A stretch of DNA of 14,093 nucleotides from Stramenopiles sp. TOSAG23-2 (lineage: Eukaryota; Sar), in assembly GCA_900128395.1 (NCBI GenBank), contig LT649240.1, positions 64,001 through 78,093 of the forward strand, in the 5' to 3' direction. The translations under genes and the position numbers were made by a program. The notes beneath the pieces were generated by a model. It ran no database searches and had not been told where the DNA came from. It was given only the letters and a program-made list of their open reading frames with translations. Of the stretch, positions 1 to 7,577 are shown piece by piece (positions within the stretch are counted from its first letter, which is position 1; every line of letters begins with the position of its first letter).

Positions 1-85
1 TTATATTTTAATTTGATATCATGAATAATAATAATAAAAAATATCTAATTTATTCATTCATTATTATTAATAGAATCTGTTATTG

Positions 86-1620
86 ATGGAAGAACAGTAA
101 GACAAGACAAGATAGATATATCAATACAAGAAATATATAGATTCATTAATTAAATATAAATAAATATATATATATATATATATACAAGATTAAAAAATAA
201 TACTTATTTAGTAGTATCATTATTAGCTTTATAATAATACCGCTGTCTGGAAAAAACAAATACAGCAATTAGCTTTATACAAGAACATCAAAAATGGGTT
301 GCTTCAGTAAAAGCAAAAGATTTATTTGTATCAGTTGGTGATCCAAAAACAACTGGTTTTATCCAAAAGACTACTACATATGCAGTCGTTACACGTTTTG
401 ATGGAAAAGATGAAATGGTTGTACGGCGGAGATACAGTGATTTCGATTGGTTATATCAAGTATTACATGCAAGATATACTGGTATACCTATTCCAGGATT
501 ACCACCAAAAGGTATGGTAAAAGGAGATGCTTTCATGGCAAAACGTGTTGTTGGTCTTGAAAGTTTTTTAAAAGAGCTTGTAAAAAATCCATTTTTAAGG
601 GAAGATGCAACTTTCAGCGAATTTATTCGTAGCCACGACACTGCTGGCAGCTGGACTGCATTGAAGAAAATTGCATTGGAAAAAGCAAAATTACCATGGA
701 GCGAAAGAGTAGAGGCAAAGCGTTGGAGAGATTATTTGGAAAGCATGGAAAATCAAGGTGATATTACCTCCGTTGTTAACGTTGCATCGAAATTTGCTGA
801 TAGTTTAAGAACGGCAATTGATGCCAATTTATCAAAATCAAAAACATATGGAGATAAATCAAAAACATTAGCAGGTGGACTGGACGATGTACATAAAACA
901 TGGGAAAGTTACAAAAATGCTACTTTTAATTTGGCAGATGGTGTTGAAAGTGGTAGTGAAAAGCTTATGGAAATATTTAAAAATTTAGAAAATATTTTAA
1001 CAACCGCATTAGATGGAACTGCTATGTTAGGTGATTTTGAAATGGGACGTTCAACACGAAAAACAAATTTCTTCGCTGAAACATTGAGTTTCGTAAGGAG
1101 CAAAATCGTTAGTTTGAAAAAAGTATTAACAAAATACGAAGAATTGAAAAAGAAAGAACGTAGTTCGAAAATGGCCCATAGTAAAGCGGTTGCTAATTAT
1201 GAAGCATCGCAAGCACAAGGAAAAGAAGATAAAGGAGATGCATTGAAAATTACTATGAAAACGAAAGAATCGGAAGCTGATCAAGCTGAGAAAGAATTAA
1301 AAGCAATGGAAATTTCAGTTGCATTGGTACAAATTCCAGAAGTTTTATCAGAAATGCGTGTGGAATTTGAAGCAAAAATTATATATTATGCAAAAGCAGA
1401 AGCAGCAAAAGAAAGTGAGCAAAAAGAATTTTGGCTTGAACAATTACGAAAATTAGGAAACAACGATTCAAATGAAGCGTTGAAAGTAGCATTAGATGAT
1501 TTACAAATAATTACAGATTTGGATGATTGGTTACAAGAAGTTAAATTAAGCGATCCGGTCAACGTCGGTTTAGGTAGTAAAGATATTGCAGTCAATGTTG
1601 TAGATGCTGATTGTGTATAA
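86..1620 (+). CDS. PX-BAR sorting nexin; 5' exon tentative
   Basis: Probable endosomal sorting nexin that binds phosphoinositides and curved membranes in retrograde or endosomal cargo sorting. The reading frame is open from 238 to the TAA at 1618-1620, with in-frame stops at 232-237 and no in-frame ATG before 415. The ATG at 415 falls inside the PX domain, so it is not the start. A phase-consistent model is a tiny exon 86-96 (ATG plus 8 bases), donor GTAAGA at 97, acceptor TTAG ending at 272, and exon 2 at 273-1620. This gives 452 residues. The PX domain spans about residues 20-125, with the lipid-binding RRRYSDF at 55-61 and PGLPPK at 78-83. The rest, about 150-430, is helical, Lys/Glu-rich and BAR/Vps5-like. 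The family call is strong. The subfamily (SNX1, SNX4 or SNX8-like) is not decided, and the first exon is inference, with no TACTAAC-type branch site seen in its intron. Confidence 0.85.
165..183. repeat. (TA)n microsatellite
   Basis: Pure TA dinucleotide run inside the proposed first intron of the sorting nexin gene. Similar TA runs recur elsewhere in the window, for example in ABC intron 2. Confidence 0.8.
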
Positions 1621-1722
1621 AATTCATATAGGATTTCATAAGTGGTGTGATTTATTAATTCATACAGGAGGGAATATTGTATTCTTTAAAAAAATACACG
1701 AGATAATGATATCTGATGTGTT

Positions 1723-1950
1723 GTATGTGATAATATCTTGTGATGCTTTTGTAAATTGATAAAAGAGTTGATGTGTGCGGATACCTAGCCAGCTAGGTAC
1801 AGTGCATGATGTTGTATACGATTAGTGTATGAAGCGGTATGTGATAATATCTTGTGATGCTTTTGTAAATTGATAAAAGAGTTGATGTGTGCGGATACCT
1901 AGCCAGCTAGGTACAGTGCATGATGTTGTATACGATTAGTGTATGAAGCG
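1723..1950. repeat. Exact tandem duplication, 2 x 114 bp
   Basis: Two adjacent copies (1723-1836 and 1837-1950) are identical over all 114 bases. They lie just downstream of the sorting nexin stop codon, so probably in its 3' UTR or terminator region. The copies hold no coding sequence. Each contains an 18-base near-perfect palindrome. Two further duplications of nearly the same period follow at 2108 and 2856. The duplication may be very recent, or may be an assembly artefact. Confidence 0.95.
1782..1799. other. 8-bp stem palindrome, repeated at 1896-1913
   Basis: TACCTAGC, then CA, then GCTAGGTA: an 8-base perfect inverted repeat with a 2-base spacer. It is present once per copy of the 114-bp duplication. 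It could be a protein-binding dyad or a hairpin in the 3' UTR of the sorting nexin transcript. No known site is recognised. Confidence 0.5.
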
Positions 1951-2107
1951 TACTAAAACGTGTAAAAAATAAAAACGCGCGTGGGGGTGTAATTAATATA
2001 ATATATATATAAATATTTTTTTACATCTCCTATTTTACTACGAAGCGTACAACAAAGACACACACATACACACACATGATAAGAAATCTCTTTTCTCCAT
2101 TCCATAA

Positions 2108-2351
2108 TTATTTTCATGTTTGATTTGTATTTGATTGCATTAATTCATGTGCTTGTTCATCTACTTTTTTATCGAGAGCATCAGGTGTGACTTCATAAAT
2201 TGTATGTACAGCACGTCGTTTACCTTTACTTATTTTCATGTTTGATTTGTATTTGATTGCATTAATTCATGTGCTTGTTCATCTACTTTTTTATCGAGAG
2301 CATCAGGTGTGACTTCATAAATTGTATGTACAGCACGTCGTTTACCTTTAC
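2108..2351. repeat. Exact tandem duplication, 2 x 122 bp, over the PITH gene 3' end
   Basis: Copies 2108-2229 and 2230-2351 are identical. The right copy encodes the last residues and the TGA stop (2236-2238) of the minus-strand PITH gene. The left copy repeats that 3' coding end downstream of the stop, as noncoding DNA. Reading past the stop meets another stop at 2230-2232, so the extra copy is not translated. Confidence 0.95.
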
Positions 2352-2901
2352 CAAATTCACCTTTGAAACCTATAAAATTAATTCTAGTAGTATCAGCACC
2401 ATAATTATCTTGTACAAAAATTGTTAATGAACTGACGGAATTGAATTGCCCCCGCCTTGTGAAATAATAACACGAACCATCAAAATCTTCATGTATTTGC
2501 TTCATTTCTTGTGTTGGTGTTGCATCTTCAGCAGTATCAAAATCAATATCATGTGCTTGTTTATTAACCCAAATCTTTACATTACGAGGTGCCATACCAC
2601 CATGATGACCGACGAAACATATACTTTTTATCGTACATGCTTCTGTAAATGGTATATGTAGCAATAGCTGTTCGTCCGCATCACTTTCTAAATATGGATC
2701 TTCGGTTGTCCTTTTATCATATACTTTAAAAGGATTTTTTCCCATACCATCTTCCGCTTCATTTAAACATGTAATACTATCTACGTCAATTTGACCGAAT
2801 AAAGGTTCTTCCCCTAACATTGAATCATCCTCATCATGGGAATGGTCATATACACCATGATTATGGCCATGGCCATTTGGATCACCATATGCAGCAGCCA
2901 T
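2236..2901 (-). CDS. PITH domain protein (PITHD1-like)
   Basis: Single-exon gene for 221 residues, which is close to the usual length for PITHD1-type proteins. The PITH domain was first seen at the C-terminus of thioredoxin-like protein TXNL1 and is tied to binding the 26S proteasome; PITHD1 homologues consist mainly of this domain. Residues about 30-205 carry the domain: the EPLFGQID entry segment, then beta-rich stretches including IPFTEACTIKSI and INFIGFKGEF near the end. Residues 10-27 are rich in His, Gly and Asp (GHGHNHGVYDHSHDEDD), which is common at the start of these proteins and might bind metal. The ATG at 2899-2901 begins with MAAAYGDP. Both ends of the gene lie in exact direct duplications, so a second copy of the start region sits 116 bases upstream. 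Confidence in the family is high; the exact cellular role here is inferred. Confidence 0.9.
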   Translation of the reverse strand: MAAAYGDPNGHGHNHGVYDHSHDEDDSMLGEEPLFGQIDVDSITCLNEAEDGMGKNPFKVYDKRTTEDPYLESDADEQLLLHIPFTEACTIKSICFVGHHGGMAPRNVKIWVNKQAHDIDFDTAEDATPTQEMKQIHEDFDGSCYYFTRRGQFNSVSSLTIFVQDNYGADTTRINFIGFKGEFGKGKRRAVHTIYEVTPDALDKKVDEQAHELMQSNTNQT

Positions 2902-3088
2902 TTTTTCTATATTTTGTAATTACTATTATAGAAAATGAGTTTGTTATGATGAAACGACTTTTATGTAAGTGCATGATTATGGCCATGGCCATTTGGATCA
3001 CCATATGCAGCAGCCATTTTTTCTATATTTTGTAATTACTATTATAGAAAATGAGTTTGTTATGATGAAACGACTTTTATGTAAGTGC
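2856..3088. repeat. Exact tandem duplication, 116-bp period, over the PITH gene 5' end
   Basis: Bases 2856-2971 recur exactly at 2972-3087, and one further base also matches. The unit holds the PITH start codon, its first 15 codons and the 5' UTR next to it. The right copy therefore lies upstream of the gene and places an identical start codon there. Confidence 0.95.
2961..3017 (-). CDS. Putative upstream ORF made by duplication of the PITH start
   Basis: The upstream copy of the duplicated 5' end contains the same ATG (3015-3017) in the same context. Reading from it gives MAAAYGDPNGHGHNHALT and then TAA at 2961-2963: 18 residues, the first 15 identical to the PITH protein, after which the junction changes the sequence. 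If transcription begins upstream of 3017, this would be a uORF ending about 60 bases before the main start, and it could lower translation of the main frame. It is probably an accident of the duplication; expression is unknown. Confidence 0.35.
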   Translation of the reverse strand: MAAAYGDPNGHGHNHALT

Positions 3089-3457
3089 TTATATAGAAGA
3101 AAAAGACGAAGAAGAAAGAAGAAGACGACTAGGAAGGAACTTTTAGTTTTGTGCTTTTTAAAAAAAAAATAATTAAAATAAAAAAAAAAAATGTTGTTGT
3201 GCTTGTTGAATTGCTGTTGCTTTATAATACGTGCATACTGGTTGTTAGCCAGTTAGTGCATTGTGTATTTTGGTCCACATCGTACTGATTATATACTAAA
3301 TATTATATTATAACTATCAAAAATGTACAATGTAAATTATATTTCGTCTGTACCAAGCCGCACCGAAAAACGCCTAACTCGTTCTAACTCTCCCTATTAG
3401 ATGGATGTATCATTCTTGACATATATTGTTTTTTCTTATATATATTTGTAACTTGAT
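3089..3457. other. Intergenic, purine-rich then AT-rich
   Basis: Upstream region of the minus-strand PITH gene. It starts with a GA/AAG-rich stretch (about 3098-3135), then A runs at about 3161-3191. A small dyad (ACTGG...CCAGT) lies around 3238-3254. No gene, RNA or clear promoter motif is seen. Confidence 0.5.
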
Positions 3458-3811
3458 ATGTACATATGTAGATCTTTGTCTGATGATTTTGTAATGAAAT
3501 TATATTACAAAGAATGCCATCATAGGGATATGACAATTGTTGACAACAAAAATGCTGAAGATGAATTTGAAAAATAAGATATGCAAAAAAAATACAGGGC
3601 ATTTTATAAAAATAATGCTCTGTTAGAAATCAAGCAATGCAATGAATGTTGTAACATCGTTATCGAAAGATGCACGATATATGTATATCGAGATGCAGAA
3701 GGTAAACCACATTTTTTTGGCCAGATTTATCGATACGTACGTAAAAATCACGTGTACGCAAAGTATGTAATGAGAAATTTTTACCTTTGTAAGCTTTATC
3801 AAATGGTGTAA
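3458..3811 (+). pseudogene. Interrupted frame, possible decayed Cys-containing protein
   Basis: One reading frame runs from an ATG at 3458 to TAA at 3809-3811 with a single internal TAA at 3575-3577. The part before the stop (39 codons) and the part after it (76 codons from ATG 3581) both look protein-like rather than low-complexity. The second part has CNECC and a basic, aromatic stretch (FFGQIYRYVRKNHVYAKYV). The same frame carries a further 62-codon fragment at 3845-4033, after two more stops. Because all stops are used normally by neighbouring genes, readthrough by an altered code is unlikely. Either this is a decayed gene or a chance open stretch. No family is recognised. Confidence 0.3.
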
Positions 3812-3844
3812 TATCATGCTCTTTATGCTCTTTATCATGTGTAG

Positions 3845-4153
3845 ACAAAGGACAACACATTAAACCAACATATCATTGCCAAGTTCTTCCAAGGAAGAAA
3901 AGGATCGATTTTTACAGAAATTGTCAACAGAAACAGGTTATACGTTTCAAAAAATATGCCGATGGTTTGTCAATCGAAGGCAAAGGGAAAGGACGAAGAA
4001 GACGGAAGACGGCGACGAAGAAGAGGACAATGAATAATAATAATAATAAGAAGAAGACGAAGACGACGACGTATACTATGAAAATGAAAAATGGAGTGAC
4101 AAAGCAAGTGAAGCGTGGCCGCCGTGTAGAAATCAAAAACAACGACGACAACG
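3845..4153 (+). other. Overlapping open frames, Lys/Arg/Asn-rich, unclear
   Basis: Two frames compete here. One (3845-4033) reads TKDNTLNQHIIAKFFQGRKG and ends in an Arg run. The other is open from 3793 to 4191, with its first ATG at 4030, and gives a basic Asn/Lys/Thr-rich 53-residue product. The AAG/ACG-rich stretch 3990-4075 is a simple-sequence region that keeps several frames open. Neither frame can be called a gene with confidence. The second overlaps the zinc-finger ATG at 4154 by 38 bases. Confidence 0.25.
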
Positions 4154-4498
4154 ATGAAGTATTCATGCAAATACTGCGGGCTGGATTATAAAACATCAGG
4201 GGGCCTAGGGAATCATAAAAGGCACTGCAAAGAAAATCCCGACGAAGAAGAATTTCGCGAGAATTTTGCAAAGAACAGACGAAAGCACGAAATTGTAAAG
4301 GGTGGCAGGAATGCAAGAGATGCAAAAGACCGCAAAGTCTTGCTGATTTTGAAGCTGACCACAAGACCTGCACCGAATGCAGAGGTGGCGGCAACAAACA
4401 GAGTCAGCAGTATTGCGCAGCGATTACCAGATGGCATAAAAAGTAATATTAATAGTCAGCAGTATCGCGCAGGGTATACCAGATGGCATAAAAAGTAA
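4154..4498 (+). pseudogene. Zinc-finger gene split over two frames
   Basis: The frame from ATG 4154 begins with a compact zinc finger: CKYC (Cys 5 and 8), 12 residues, then HKRHC (His 21, His 24, Cys 25), followed by an acidic stretch. This reads as a C2H2 or C2HC finger. The frame stays open to 4498, but after about 4260 its sequence becomes unconvincing. The overlapping frame, open 4219-4446, encodes a second cysteine-rich module: WQECKRCKRPQ, then SLADFEADHKTCTECR. This is a CxxC...CxxC zinc-ribbon-like pattern and ends RWHKK. The natural protein was probably finger plus ribbon, now separated by a frame change around 4255-4290. No usable intron lies between them. It could be a pseudogene, a sequencing indel or a programmed shift; a plain indel seems most likely. 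Confidence 0.5.
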
Positions 4499-4502
4499 TA
4501 TT
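4402..4502. repeat. Imperfect direct repeat, 49 bp, 52-bp spacing
   Basis: Copy 1 (4402-4450) and copy 2 (4454-4502) differ at 4 of 49 positions. The 52-base spacing shifts the reading frame by one. The ribbon frame therefore ends in RWHKK-stop through copy 1, and the finger frame ends in RWHKK-stop through copy 2. Confidence 0.85.
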
Positions 4503-5416
4503 TAATATAAAATTAATTCTCTTTATATTTATTAATTTAAAGATATCAAACAAATGAAGCTTTGGCCAATTACAATCTTTGCTTTGCTATCCCAAAACAT
4601 TCTTACGAATAGGTTCTTACTATAAAACAACAATTGATAAGTTAAAAATTATGAATCACTTAAAATTACTAACTAAATATAACTAATAATAAAGTAAATA
4701 ATATGTAATAATTAAGGTACTTGAAAGAATAATAATAATTGAATAAATAGACATAATATAATGGAAAATGATACATAGATATAATACTATCTTTAGGAAC
4801 TATAATTACTCTAAGAATACATATAAAATAGAAACAAGAGAAGCGTCACTTCGTATGAGTGTGAGGTAAGCCAGCTCATGTCTTACACTCAAGTAGGCTG
4901 TTAGTTTATAAACGGACATCTATCAAAATAGCAGGTATACACCATAGGACCTTCCATTTTGACTTTTTTTTTAAAAATTAGCATGGAGATAGGCCGTAAA
5001 ACTGCCCCAACTTGGTACTTATAAAGGGTGTCCTTTTTAAATACCCGCAATATCAGGTTAGCGTTACATTTTACAAGAGCAAAATTCAAGGGACCGTGAA
5101 AATATAATGGCATACTTTATATGAATTAGCATGGGATAGCATTGAAAATAAATAAAATCACCGTCAAACATTTTATCTCCTATCAATAACACTACTAAGA
5201 AGTACAAAGCATAATATCTATTTGATAATGACGACTAAACACATACCAAATATGCATCCAAGTATGGAATAGGACGAGACGTTGTTTGGAGTGATATAAA
5301 GTAATGATATTAGTGATTAATTTTATTCAAATTTGAATTTAACATTTTATAGAGGATGATATGTGTGATATGTGTGTATATTTCGTACTTAATATTCAAA
5401 GACTATGGTTAATTTA

Positions 5417-5432
5417 TCCTATCAGGATAGGA
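5417..5432. other. Perfect 7-bp stem dyad
   Basis: TCCTATC, AG, GATAGGA. It sits in the gene-poor stretch left of the ABC gene and may be part of a dispersed repeat. No terminator or protein-site function can be assigned. Confidence 0.4.
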
Positions 5433-5543
5433 ATTTAAACAGCATTAAATTATAACACCTGCTATTCCCATACTAAATCACCAACCCAACGTTTTTAATT
5501 TTGAGATCCGCCGCTCATTTACAAGGTATTCACAAGATGCGCT

Positions 5544-5565
5544 TTTGGGATGCCCATTTCCCAAA
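5544..5565. other. 7-bp stem hairpin
   Basis: TTTGGGA, 8-base loop, TCCCAAA, within the less AT-rich block about 310 bases before the ABC start codon. It is more likely repeat structure than a regulator. Confidence 0.35.
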
Positions 5566-5685
5566 TGAAAAACCATAAAAGACTACTACTTTTCCAGTGG
5601 AAGTACACCAAAACTCCTATGTCTAAATTTGAATGTTTTGGCCACGCCGTGAAGGGGCAAAGTTATGTTTCTTCAAGGGTTATAA

Positions 5686-5696
5686 TATATAAATAG
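5686..5696 (+). promoter_or_regulatory. TATA-like element before the ABC gene
   Basis: TATATAAATAG lies about 180 bases upstream of the ABC gene ATG at 5876. It matches the TATA-box consensus, but TA-rich words are common here by chance. A start site 30-100 bases downstream would leave a 5' UTR containing the GA repeats at 5787-5857. Confidence 0.25.
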
Positions 5697-5786
5697 CATA
5701 CATTTACCATTACATCATCAAAAATAACATTGATGATTATTGATTACTATTAATATATATATATGTAGACTTATTGACTTATTTGA

Positions 5787-5857
5787 TTGAGAGAGAGAGA
5801 TTGAGAGAGAGATTGAGAGAGAACTTGATAGAACCCAACACACAGAGAGAGAGAGAT
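5787..5857. repeat. GA-rich simple repeat in the ABC 5' region
   Basis: Three TTGAGAGAGAGA-type blocks lie at 5787-5822, then another (AG)n at 5842-5857, ending 18 bases before the ATG. It is probably in the 5' UTR. GA tracts can bind GAGA-type factors in some eukaryotes; here that is only a possibility. Confidence 0.75.
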
Positions 5858-5875
5858 TGGTAGAATGCAATAGCC

Positions 5876-7241
5876 ATGTCATCATTAACCACCGACGATA
5901 ATAATAACAGTAAAAAGGAAGAGGAGAATAATGAGAATAACAATATGACTCTTCAAAATGATCCAGTGGATATGAGAAGTATACATGCATCTGGATTAAA
6001 TACACCTGTAAAAATGAATAATAATAATAACGATGATGAGGAAAAGAAAAATTTGGAACCAACCAATAGTAATAATAACAACAACAACGGTTCGAAACAA
6101 TCAGCAACATTAGTAATGAAAACAGATGGAGGCTTATACACTCCACCAATTGAGAAAAAATTAGGCGTAAGTTATTTAAGTATATATATATAATTCATTC
6201 AAGATTCTTCTATTTATTATTATATTTATCAAAATTGAATAATATGTCAACAAATATAATAATATTTTTTTAGTATATTATTCTAACAACAACAACAATA
6301 TATATACACACACACACACACACAAATAGGAACCTGTAATATCCGTACATAATTTAAAAAAAGAATATCGTTTACCTGGTAGATCGGATGCTGTCACGGC
6401 TTTGCGTGAAATTAATATCCATGATAATAGTGAATTTTATTCCATACGAAAAGGTGAATTTGTTATGATACGTGGTGCAAGTGGTGGTGGAAAAACGACA
6501 TTATTAAATTGCATTGGATTGATTGATTGTCCATCTTCTGGTAAAGTAAAGATATTGAATACCGATATTGATATGGCTGTTGCAAAAGATTCATTTTTAA
6601 CTGAAATACGATTAAACAAATTAGGATTTGTCTTTCAAACAATTAATTTATTAGCTACCTTTACTGCATTGGAAAATGTTGAATTACCAATGTCAATACA
6701 AGGTAAATTATCTAAAAAAGAAATGAAAAAACGTGCTATTAAATTATTAACAATGGTTGGATTAGAAGATAGGTTGGATCATATACCATCAGGTAAGTTC
6801 ATATATATATATATATATATTCCTTCTTGTTATAAGCATATTATATAGCAACATATATACGACGACAAAGACATATATATATATTACATACTAACATTAT
6901 TGAATATATATATCTATATAGAATTAAGTGGTGGTGAACAACAACGTGTTACAATTGCACGTGCATTAGCAAATGATCCAGAAATATTATTATTAGATGA
7001 ACCAACTGGTGATTTAGATACAAAAAATACATTGGAGATCATGGAATTGTTATTAACCGTCAATCAAATTGGTAAAAAAACATTAGTAATGGTAACGCAT
7101 AATGATGATTTAGAATGTTATGCTGATAGGATTTTGTATGTCAGCGATGGTCAATTTGTGAAACAAGCAATTAATCAAAAACAGGTAACATTAGATTATG
7201 ATAAATATGTTGCACATTTGAAAAAGAAAATGCATGGATAA
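5876..7241 (+). CDS. LolD/MacB-type ABC ATPase, 3 exons
   Basis: ATP-binding subunit-like protein of 357 residues, built from exons 5876-6166, 6330-6792 and 6922-7241. Both introns start GTAAGT. Intron 2 has TACTAAC at 6889-6895; intron 1 has TTCTAAC at 6281-6287. Residues 1-97 are an Asn/Glu-rich extension not found in bacterial relatives. One ABC domain follows: Walker [10 protein letters not shown] at 146-154, Q-loop Gln 200 in FVFQTINLL, signature LSGGE at 253-257, Walker B ILLLDE at 273-278, and His 311 in MVTHN. Intron 2 falls just before the signature, and joining it restores [11 protein letters not shown] exactly. The domain most resembles bacterial LolD, MacB and FtsE ATPases and the eukaryotic half-size ABCH-like proteins of some protists and basal fungi. 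No membrane segment is present and no permease gene is adjacent, so the partner and substrate are unknown. All catalytic residues are intact. Confidence 0.9.
6305..6325. repeat. (CA)n tract abutting the intron 1 acceptor
   Basis: An AC dinucleotide run ends 4 bases before the AG acceptor of ABC intron 1. It replaces the pyrimidine-rich tract usually found there. Branch-like TTCTAAC lies upstream at 6281-6287. Confidence 0.8.
6800..6820. repeat. (TA)n run in ABC intron 2
   Basis: TA run just after the intron 2 donor (6793). It would be part of the spliced-out sequence and is prone to length change. Confidence 0.7.
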
Positions 7242-7577
7242 TTAATTTCTTAGGAGAGTGTAGTCGGCGTGAAAGCCACATGGGTTTCTCTAAAAAAGTC
7301 GAATTAGAGAGAGAGAGAGAGAGAGAGAGAGATACTGCACTTTATTCTGTTGGTATGTAAGAGCACGCGAGAGAGCGAGAGAGCGAGAGAGATATGAGAT
7401 GAGAGACGAAACCTGTAAATAGTCACGACGATCACACAGCAGCAGTGTATTAAAAATATTTTAAAATATCCTCATCATAAGCTGTACACAAAAATTCTTT
7501 TTTTTTTATTATTAATACATGCATATATATGCATATATATATTATACTCGTATTAGTATATAATATTTTTCAAGATT
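7242..7577. repeat. 3' intergenic space with GA microsatellites
   Basis: Space between the convergent ABC and 607-residue genes. It holds a pure (AG)n run at 7306-7332 and an interrupted GAGAGC array at about 7365-7408. Next comes a T run near 7498-7507 and a (TATATGCA)-like stretch near 7520-7540, which probably contains the poly(A) regions of both genes. No further gene is seen. Confidence 0.65.

Larger units (their letters stand above)
4503..5685. other. Gene-poor stretch with possible dispersed repeats
   Basis: No convincing gene is seen. Bases 4503-4820 are AT-rich without structure. Blocks at about 4840-5150 and 5440-5680 are less AT-rich and contain short dyads: GAAG...CTTC near 4840, a 7-bp stem at 5417-5432 and a 7-bp stem at 5544-5565. 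A 70-codon minus-strand frame (4901-5113) and a short one near 5470-5565 are open, but they lack family features. These blocks look like old noncoding repeats; that impression is from memory of AT-rich fungal genomes and has not been checked. Confidence 0.35.

Noticed and set aside
1723-3088. CRISPR-like array
   Set aside because: The repeats are head-to-tail doublings of three different sequences without spacers.
3458-4498. Altered genetic code to read through the TAA and TAG stops
   Set aside because: TAA, TAG and TGA all terminate well-supported genes in this window.
4976-4995. ATTAGCATGG, a U6 snRNA-like core, also near 5126 and 9570
   Set aside because: The U6 ACAGAGA box and the conserved bases after ATGG are absent at all three places, so this is a chance decamer.
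4901-5113. 70-codon minus-strand frame with a real ATG
   Set aside because: Looks protein-like in places but is short and isolated inside a probable noncoding repeat block; not called as a gene.
5718-6149. Long antisense frame opposite the first ABC exon
   Set aside because: It mirrors GA and Asn-codon repeats, giving Tyr/Leu/Ser runs; the sense strand has the spliced ABC gene.
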